Below are positions 24,877 to 30,111 of a DNA stretch of 30,111 nt, one piece after another. Origin of the DNA: Deltaproteobacteria bacterium. GTDB taxonomy: Bacteria; Desulfobacterota_E; Deferrimicrobia; Deferrimicrobiales; Deferrimicrobiaceae. Position 1 is the stretch's first letter, and each line of letters opens with the position of its first letter. The notes under the pieces were generated by a model. It made no database searches, was not told the origin of the DNA, and saw only the letters and a list, made by a program, of their open reading frames with translations. The DNA lies in assembly GCA_023489025.1 (NCBI GenBank), contig JAMDCN010000002.1, positions 1 to 30,111 on the forward strand, read 5' to 3'. The position numbers were made by a program, and so were the translations under genes.

Positions 24877-26109
24877 TCACGCTGCGCGGTGGAGTTCCGG
24901 ATACCGGAAGCGGACCCACAGGCCGACGAGCAGGCCCGCGGCGGCGAGGGCGGCGAGGGCGGAGGGGGCGGAGGTCATCGCGGCCAGTCCCCCGAGAAGA
25001 AGGCTCCCCACCCGCAGGAGGCCGAGGAAGAGGGAGACGTAGATCGCCATCACCCGCCCGCGCAGGTTATCCGGCACCCGCTCCTGCAGCAGCGAATTCG
25101 CGGGGGCGTTCTGCAGCACGAAGGCGAACCCGACCCCGACCAGGAGCAGGATGGCGGCGGGGTAGCTCCGGCAGAAGGCGAACGCCAGCAGCAGGACCGG
25201 GAACGTCAGGCTCCCCGCCGTGATGGCCGCCCCCTTGCGTGCGCCGACGCGGTGCGACGCGGAGTAAAGCGATCCGAGGACCGCTCCGACCCCCGCCGCG
25301 GACATGAGAACCCCGTACCCATCGGCCCCGCGGCCGAAGATCTCCCGCGCGTAGATGGGGATCAGCACGTGGTACGGCATGGCCAGAAGCGCCGACAGGG
25401 AGATGAGGACGACGACGGCCCGCGGCAGGCGCTCCTTCCGGAGATAGCGCACCCCGCCGAGAAGGTCCTTCGCGGATTTGCGCCCTCCGCCGGTACGGCG
25501 GATGAGGGCCACGTCCATCAGGAACAGGCCGAAGAGGACGGCGAGGAAGCTTGCCCCGTTGATGAAGAAGGCGCCCGCGACGCCCGAGACGGCGATGAGC
25601 ACCCCGGCCGCGGCGGGACCGAGGACGCGCGCGGCGTGGAATACCCCGGAGTTGAGGGCGATGGCGTTCGACAGGTCCTCCTTCCCCACCAGATCCACGA
25701 CGAAGGCCTGCCGGGCGGGGGTGTCCAGCGCCTGGACGGCCCCGAGGAGGAACGCGAGGAGGAGGACGTGCCAGAAGCGCACCATCCCCGTCCAGCAGAG
25801 GGCGGCGAGCAGGAACGCGAGGGCCATCATCGCGGCCTGGCACCAGAAGATCACCTTGCGTTTCTCGAAGCGGTCCGCGATCGCGCCGGCATAGAGGGTG
25901 AGGGGAACGAGGGGGATCGCCCCGACGAAGTTCACGAGGCCGAGATCCCGCGCGGAGCCGGTGAGCTGGTACACGAGCCAGTTCTGGGCGATCGTCTGCA
26001 TCCAGGTGCCCACCAGGGAAGTGAGCTGGCCGAAGAACCAGAGGCGGAAATTGCGGTGGCGCAGCGCCCGGAACGTCGAGGCGAGCGCGCCGTTCCAGGC
26101 TCGGGGCAC
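24877..26109 (-). CDS. MFS-family exporter (MFS_3/EntS-like)
   Basis: The 410-residue product has twelve predicted transmembrane helices. The N-terminal half has FRLWFFGQLTSLVGTWMQTIAQNWLVYQLTGS and the loop AGAIADRFEKRKVIFWCQ, which is the MFS motif A region of the enterobactin-exporter/MFS_3 group. The C-terminal half repeats the pattern (VPDNLRGRVMAIY). Such proteins export small molecules by proton antiport; the substrate cannot be told. The GTG start directly follows the TAG stop of glgB, so the two are co-transcribed. The function need not be related to glycogen. The 3' end touches the right repeat of the island. Confidence 0.88.
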   Translation of the reverse strand: MPRAWNGALASTFRALRHRNFRLWFFGQLTSLVGTWMQTIAQNWLVYQLTGSARDLGLVNFVGAIPLVPLTLYAGAIADRFEKRKVIFWCQAAMMALAFLLAALCWTGMVRFWHVLLLAFLLGAVQALDTPARQAFVVDLVGKEDLSNAIALNSGVFHAARVLGPAAAGVLIAVSGVAGAFFINGASFLAVLFGLFLMDVALIRRTGGGRKSAKDLLGGVRYLRKERLPRAVVVLISLSALLAMPYHVLIPIYAREIFGRGADGYGVLMSAAGVGAVLGSLYSASHRVGARKGAAITAGSLTFPVLLLAFAFCRSYPAAILLLVGVGFAFVLQNAPANSLLQERVPDNLRGRVMAIYVSLFLGLLRVGSLLLGGLAAMTSAPSALAALAAAGLLVGLWVRFRYPELHRAA

Positions 26110-28323
26110 CTATTCTTCCTTGCGGAGGAAAAGCGCGCCCAGCGGGGGAAGCGTGAGGGAGACGGAGTGGGAATGCCCCATCCAGGGGACGCTCTCCGCC
26201 GCGACGGAGCCGCCGTTCCCGGCGTTGCTCCCGCCGTAGGCGGCGGCGTCGCTGTTGAGCGCCTCGCGGTACCGGCCGGACCAGGGGACGCCGACGCGGT
26301 ACTTCTCCCTCGGGGCGGGGGTGAAGTTGAAGACGCACACGACGGCGTCGTCCGGATGTTTCCCGCGCCGCAGGAACGAGACGACGCTGTTGTCCACGTC
26401 CCGGAAGTCGATCCACTCGAAGCCTTCGGGACGGAAGTCGACCTCATGGAGCGCGGGGACTTCCCGGTAGAGGCGGTTCAGGTCGCGGACGAACCGCTGC
26501 ACCCCCTGGTGGGTGTCCCACCGCAGCAGGTCCCAGGAGAGCGGCCGGTCGTGGTTCCACTCCTCCCACTGGGCGAACTCCCCCCCCATGAAAAGGAGCT
26601 TCTTTCCCGGGTGGGCGTACATGTAGGCGTAGAGGAGGCGCAGGTTGGCGAACTTCCCCCACAGGTCGCCCGGCATCTTGTCGAGCATCGAGCGCTTCAG
26701 GTGCACCACCTCGTCGTGGGAGAAGGGGAGGATGAAGTTTTCGTGGAAGGCGTACAGCAGGGCGAAGGTGAGCTGGCCGAAGTGGTATTTCCGGTGGATC
26801 GGATCCTTCTCGATGAAGGAGAGCATGTCGTGCATCCATCCCATGTTCCACTTGAAGGTGAACCCGAGCCCACCGAGGTACGCCGGCCGCGACACGGCCG
26901 GCCAAGCGGTCGACTCCTCCGCCACCGTGATCGCGCCGGGGTGCCGTTCGTGCACCAGTTCGTTCATCCGCTTGATGAAGGCGATCGCCTCGAGGTTCTC
27001 GTTCCCCCCGTGGACGTTCGGGACCCACTCGCCCGGTTTCCGGGAGTAGTCGAGGTAGAGCATCGACGCCACGGCGTCTACCCGCAGGCCGTCGATATGG
27101 TACTTGTCCAGCCAGAAGAGGGCGTTCGACAGGAGGAAGTTCGCTACTTCCCGGCGTCCGTAGTTGAAGATGAGCGTTCCCCAGTCCCGGTGCTCGCCCC
27201 GCCGCGGGTCGGCGTGCTCGTAGAGGTGGGTCCCGTCGAACCGCGCCAGCCCGTGGGCGTCGCGGGGAAAGTGGGCCGGAACCCAGTCGAGGATCACGCC
27301 GATCCCCTCGCGGTGGCACCGGTCGACGAACGCCATGAACTCCGCCGGGCCGCCGTGGCGCGACGTCGGTGCGAAGTACCCGAGCACCTGGTACCCCCAC
27401 GAACCGTCGAACGGATGCTCCGCCACCGGGAGGAGCTCGATGTGGGTGTATCCCATCTCCTTGACGTAGGGGACGAGGTCGTCGGCCAGCTCCCGGTACG
27501 ACAGGTACGGCCCCTCCTCGCCATCCTTCCGTTTCCAGGAGCCCAGGTGGACCTCGTACACCGCCATTGGCGCCTCGAGGACGCTTCGTCGCGCGCGGCT
27601 CTCGAGCCAGGACGCGTCCCCCCACTCGTGCCCTTCGAGGGCGCAGACGATCGTCCCCGTCCGCGGCGGGTGCTCGAATCGGAAGCCGAACGGGTCGGTC
27701 TTGCTTAGCAGTTCGCCCGTGCCCCGGGAGCGGATCTCGTACTTGTAGACCTCCTCCTCGACGACGCCGGGGAGGAAGATCTCCCAGATCCCGGACTCTC
27801 CGCGGTTGCGCATCGGGTGCACGCGGCCGTCCCAATGGTTGAAATTGCAGACGACGGAGACGCGCTCCGCGTTGGGCGCCCACACCGCGAACGCCGTGCC
27901 CCGGACCCCGCCGATGTCGACGACATGGCTCCCCATCTTCTCGTACTGCGCCAGGTGGCTTCCCTCGGACAGGAGATGGATGTCGAAGTCGGTGAGGACC
28001 GTTCCGAACGCGTAAGGGTCGTGCTGCGTCCACCGGTAGCCGTCGCCGGCGGTGATCTCGAGCCGGTACGGGAAGATCTCCGTGTCGAGCGGGAAGTGCG
28101 TCTCGAACACCCCGTCGGGGTGGATGCGGGTCATGGAGGCGCGCCGCGTCGAGCCGGTGTCGCGCACCACCTGGACCTCGCGGGCCCGGGGCTGGGTCAC
28201 CCGCACGGAGACGAAACGCCTTCCTCCTTCCTCCACGACGTGGGGGCCGAGGACGGAGAAGGGGTCCCAGTGACGGGCGCCGACGAGGAGGTCGAGGTCC
28301 TGCTTCCGGAGGGTGGCCTTCAT
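26110..28323 (-). CDS. glgB: 1,4-alpha-glucan branching enzyme GlgB (GH13)
   Basis: This 737-residue protein has the full GlgB architecture: an N-terminal CBM48-like domain pair, the GH13 barrel and a C-terminal beta domain. The catalytic residues are visible: nucleophile D416 in GLRVDAVA, acid/base E469 in AEEST and D537 in FSHDEVVH, with the same spacing as in the E. coli enzyme. It transfers glucan segments to form alpha-1,6 branches in glycogen, in the cytoplasm. The ATG at 28323 gives the family-typical start ([22 protein letters not shown]). No other glycogen gene is next to it in the window. Its stop adjoins the MFS gene start. Confidence 0.97.
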   Translation of the reverse strand: MKATLRKQDLDLLVGARHWDPFSVLGPHVVEEGGRRFVSVRVTQPRAREVQVVRDTGSTRRASMTRIHPDGVFETHFPLDTEIFPYRLEITAGDGYRWTQHDPYAFGTVLTDFDIHLLSEGSHLAQYEKMGSHVVDIGGVRGTAFAVWAPNAERVSVVCNFNHWDGRVHPMRNRGESGIWEIFLPGVVEEEVYKYEIRSRGTGELLSKTDPFGFRFEHPPRTGTIVCALEGHEWGDASWLESRARRSVLEAPMAVYEVHLGSWKRKDGEEGPYLSYRELADDLVPYVKEMGYTHIELLPVAEHPFDGSWGYQVLGYFAPTSRHGGPAEFMAFVDRCHREGIGVILDWVPAHFPRDAHGLARFDGTHLYEHADPRRGEHRDWGTLIFNYGRREVANFLLSNALFWLDKYHIDGLRVDAVASMLYLDYSRKPGEWVPNVHGGNENLEAIAFIKRMNELVHERHPGAITVAEESTAWPAVSRPAYLGGLGFTFKWNMGWMHDMLSFIEKDPIHRKYHFGQLTFALLYAFHENFILPFSHDEVVHLKRSMLDKMPGDLWGKFANLRLLYAYMYAHPGKKLLFMGGEFAQWEEWNHDRPLSWDLLRWDTHQGVQRFVRDLNRLYREVPALHEVDFRPEGFEWIDFRDVDNSVVSFLRRGKHPDDAVVCVFNFTPAPREKYRVGVPWSGRYREALNSDAAAYGGSNAGNGGSVAAESVPWMGHSHSVSLTLPPLGALFLRKEE

Positions 28324-28381
28324 CGCCCCTCAATTGTAGCGGAAACGGAAAGAGAAGGGGCCGCCGCGGTGGCCGGGCGCA

Positions 28382-29002
28382 TCACCGATGCACGCGGAAC
28401 ATGATCTCCTCGATGTCCTTCCCTCCGCCGCGCGACTCCACCGAGGCGACGACGCGGTAATTTCCCGGGCGGGCGTTTCCGGGGAGCGTGATGGGGACGA
28501 CGGAGCGCCAGGTGCCTCCCTCGCGCTCGATGTCGACCGAGGCCTCTCCCACCTTGCTGCCGTTGAAGAGGATCTCGCGGCTCTCCCGCACGGCGACCAT
28601 CACGTCTTCCCGCGGGGTGAGGACGGCGTAGGTCAACTGGATCTCCACGGTGTCGCCCGGGGCGGCCGTGGGGGGGTTGGTCCGCACCCGCTCGATCTTG
28701 AGGCGCGTTCCCCTGGCCGGGTTGTACCCCGTGTAGATGCGCCGCGTCTCGGCGAGGGTTTTCTCCCGCTGGTCGTGGTAGTTCCCGACCAGCCCGCCGG
28801 CGAGCGCGCCCAGCAGACCCCCGACGACCGCGCCGCGCTTTCCGCCGAGCAGCCCCCCGACGACGGCTCCGCCCACCGCCCCCGTCCCGGCGCCGACCGC
28901 CGCCCCCCGGTGCTCCCGCATTCCCCCGTTCTGCGCTGCGCACCCGGACAGGATCGACACGAACAGGGCGGCGATCGTCGCGAGGCTCACGATTTTCCGC
29001 AT
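28382..29002 (-). CDS. Lipoprotein with a glycine-zipper segment
   Basis: The 206-residue product has a lipoprotein signal ending in LSGC at Cys20. Next comes a Gly/Ala-rich zipper (about residues 33-75, AVGAGTGAVGGAVVGGLLGG and a repeat of it), which can insert into or span membranes. The rest is a beta-sandwich-like domain (RVRTNPPTAAPGDTVEIQL, GNARPGNYRVVASVES). GGGAGGG lies before the ATG at 29002. Related glycine-zipper lipoproteins are located in the outer membrane or periplasm and function in envelope integrity, but a precise role is not known. It is separated from glgB by 58 bases with a palindrome (28359-28374) that lacks a T-run. Confidence 0.85.
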   Translation of the reverse strand: MRKIVSLATIAALFVSILSGCAAQNGGMREHRGAAVGAGTGAVGGAVVGGLLGGKRGAVVGGLLGALAGGLVGNYHDQREKTLAETRRIYTGYNPARGTRLKIERVRTNPPTAAPGDTVEIQLTYAVLTPREDVMVAVRESREILFNGSKVGEASVDIEREGGTWRSVVPITLPGNARPGNYRVVASVESRGGGKDIEEIMFRVHR

Positions 29003-29097
29003 GGACACCCTCCCTCGATTTCCCGCAGTTTTTTGACGCACTCGACGCTCACCGTATTCAAGTAACTTCAATTCTTAAAGACCGTAACATTCGGCCC

Positions 29098-29907
29098 TTA
29101 GATGGTGAACTTCCGCGACGGCGCGTCCCTTCGGGCCGCGTGGACCGGAACGTCGGGGAAGCGGTGGCCGGAGAGGATCTCCAGCACGGTGCGGCGGGCC
29201 AGTTCCGGCGTGTTGTGATCCGCGCTCAAGTGGCACAGGACGACGGCCTGCGGCGTCTTCCGGCTCTCCTGGAGGACCCGCACCAGGAACTTCCCGGCCT
29301 GGGTGTTCGAGAAGTGTCCCACGTTCGACCCCACCCGTCCCCGGTCGAGCCGGGGGCTCCGGTTCAGCATCTCTTCGTCGTAGTTCGCCTCGATCAGGAT
29401 CAGGTCGCTGTCGAGGAACCGCTCGAAGAGGCCGTTCTCGTTCTGGCCGAGATCGGTCGCCATCGACACGCGGACGTCCCTGGAAGCCGAGGTGAATGCG
29501 AAACCGCAGGTGACCCCCCGCGCGTCGTGGGGAACGCGGAACGGTTCGACCCGGATCGCCCCGATGGAGAACGTCTCGCCGTCCGTGAAGGGGCGGACTG
29601 GGCAGGGATCGGGGGACCGGGAGAGAACCTTCTTCGAGAAGCCGTCCAGGTTTTTCCGGTGAAGGTGGATCGGAATCTCGAACCGGGCGCAGCACGCCAC
29701 CGCGGAGCCGTTCACATGGTCGCCGTGGAGGTGGGAGATCAGCAGCGCGTCCACATCGTCCCACACGCGGTCGGCCTCAGAGAGGGCGGCCACGAGACCT
29801 CGTTGGGACGGCAACCCCGCATCGACCAGCAGGACGGTCCCCGCGTGCTCCACGAGCGTCAGGTTCCCGGAACTGCCGCTGCGCAGCGGGGTGACGTGGA
29901 ATCCCAC
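29098..29907 (-). CDS. YycJ/WalJ-like metallo-beta-lactamase-fold hydrolase
   Basis: The 269-residue product begins with the family hallmark PLRSGSSGN and has SHLHGDH (H59, H61, D63, H64) and further likely ligand sites in MATDLGQ and the HLSADHNTPELA segment. This is typical of YycJ/WalJ-type proteins, putative exonucleases or phosphodiesterases linked to cell-cycle or repair functions; the actual substrate is not clear. The GTG at 29907 gives the normal N-terminus, whereas the frame upstream of it is out of character. It lies 22 bases after the P460 gene, probably in the same transcript by position only. Confidence 0.88.
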   Translation of the reverse strand: MGFHVTPLRSGSSGNLTLVEHAGTVLLVDAGLPSQRGLVAALSEADRVWDDVDALLISHLHGDHVNGSAVACCARFEIPIHLHRKNLDGFSKKVLSRSPDPCPVRPFTDGETFSIGAIRVEPFRVPHDARGVTCGFAFTSASRDVRVSMATDLGQNENGLFERFLDSDLILIEANYDEEMLNRSPRLDRGRVGSNVGHFSNTQAGKFLVRVLQESRKTPQAVVLCHLSADHNTPELARRTVLEILSGHRFPDVPVHAARRDAPSRKFTI

Positions 29908-29929
29908 GGCTGGTCCGCCTCGACTTCCC

Positions 29930-30111
29930 TTACGGCGCGTACCTCGTGAAGACGAAATCGTTCCCCTTGACGTTGGCCTGGTGGCACGGGAAACACGTGG
30001 CGTGCACCTTCTCGTCCGCGGGCATGCCATCGATGAACCGGCCGAACCCCCACCCGCCGGTGGAGGCGTATTTCTTCGAATCCTTCACCATGAACTCGAT
30101 CCGCGGCGCCA
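29930..30111 (-). CDS. C-terminal part of a cytochrome P460-family protein (partial)
   Basis: Only about 59 residues are inside the window. They contain FMVKDSKKYASTGGWGFGRF, then HATCFPCHQANVKGND and VFTRYAP, the well-known end of cytochrome P460-family proteins, with one CxxCH heme site (CFPCH). P460 proteins are periplasmic and oxidise hydroxylamine or handle NO-related compounds; family members without the special Lys-heme crosslink also exist. The crosslinking Lys region lies outside the window, so activity cannot be judged. The stop TAA is at 29930-29932. Confidence 0.8.
   Translation of the reverse strand, partial: APRIEFMVKDSKKYASTGGWGFGRFIDGMPADEKVHATCFPCHQANVKGNDFVFTRYAP

Noticed and set aside
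24850..27708. Very long open frame on the + strand (about 950 residues)
   Set aside because: It lies opposite glgB and the MFS gene, both certain, and has low-complexity Glu/Arg/Gly/Val composition typical of antisense frames in GC-rich DNA.
28359..28374. GC-rich palindrome between the glycine-zipper lipoprotein gene and glgB
   Set aside because: It could be a terminator stem but has one mismatch pair and no T-run, so it is not listed as a terminator.

Overview
The window reads as chromosomal DNA of an anaerobic, respiratory Gram-negative bacterium, most likely of the Desulfobacterota/Desulfuromonadota (old Deltaproteobacteria) type. The reasons are three separate NrfD-type quinone-interacting membrane complexes fed by multiheme c cytochromes, a Qrc-like menaquinone reductase operon, a PAS/sigma-54 activator and a rubrerythrin-type protein. 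This placement is inference; no rRNA or ribosomal protein marker lies in the window.

Layout. (1) 1-2753, GC-rich housekeeping: the tail of a SLOG/Rossmann-like protein, the GTPase gene typA with a terminator, and a ferritin-like rubrerythrin-family gene. (2) 2917-5741 (+), complex A: tetraheme cytochrome, Tat-exported four-cluster ferredoxin, NrfD-like membrane subunit. (3) 12318-5759 (-), complex B: a six-gene operon with pentaheme lipoprotein (QrcA-like), molybdopterin-oxidoreductase-like subunit (QrcB-like), four-cluster ferredoxin (QrcC-like), NrfD-like subunit (QrcD-like), a two-helix small membrane protein and a lipoprotein made of four fused monoheme domains. (4) 12638-15383 (+), complex C: octaheme membrane-anchored cytochrome, Tat ferredoxin, NrfD-like subunit, joined by overlapping start and stop codons. 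B and C diverge from a 319-base spacer in which I see one TTGACA-type promoter on each strand.

(5) 15384-24841, a metabolic island, all genes on the - strand: a PAS-PAS-PAS-GAF-AAA-Fis sigma-54 activator, then a good -24/-12 promoter, then a seven-gene operon (an unknown 105-aa protein, two class III CaiB/BaiF CoA-transferases and four small uncharacterised proteins, two of them Cys-rich), two hairpin terminators and a metallo-beta-lactamase/TPR fusion gene. The island is bracketed by a 33-bp direct repeat (32/33 identical). Its left copy forms the 3' end of the complex C NrfD gene and its right copy abuts the stop codon of the next chromosomal gene. (6) 24877-30111 (-), very GC-rich: an MFS exporter, glgB, a glycine-zipper lipoprotein, a YycJ-like metallo-hydrolase and the C-terminal end of a cytochrome P460-family protein.

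How it may work together (inference): A, B and C each link periplasmic heme chains to the quinone pool through a ferredoxin/NrfD pair and would form a versatile electron-transfer hub. The sigma-54 controlled CoA-transferase operon looks like an inducible activation step for an organic acid whose oxidation could feed that pool. The strongest candidates for an undescribed system are the CoA-transferase operon with its small proteins, and the six-subunit Qrc/alternative-complex-III-like operon with its four-domain cytochrome.
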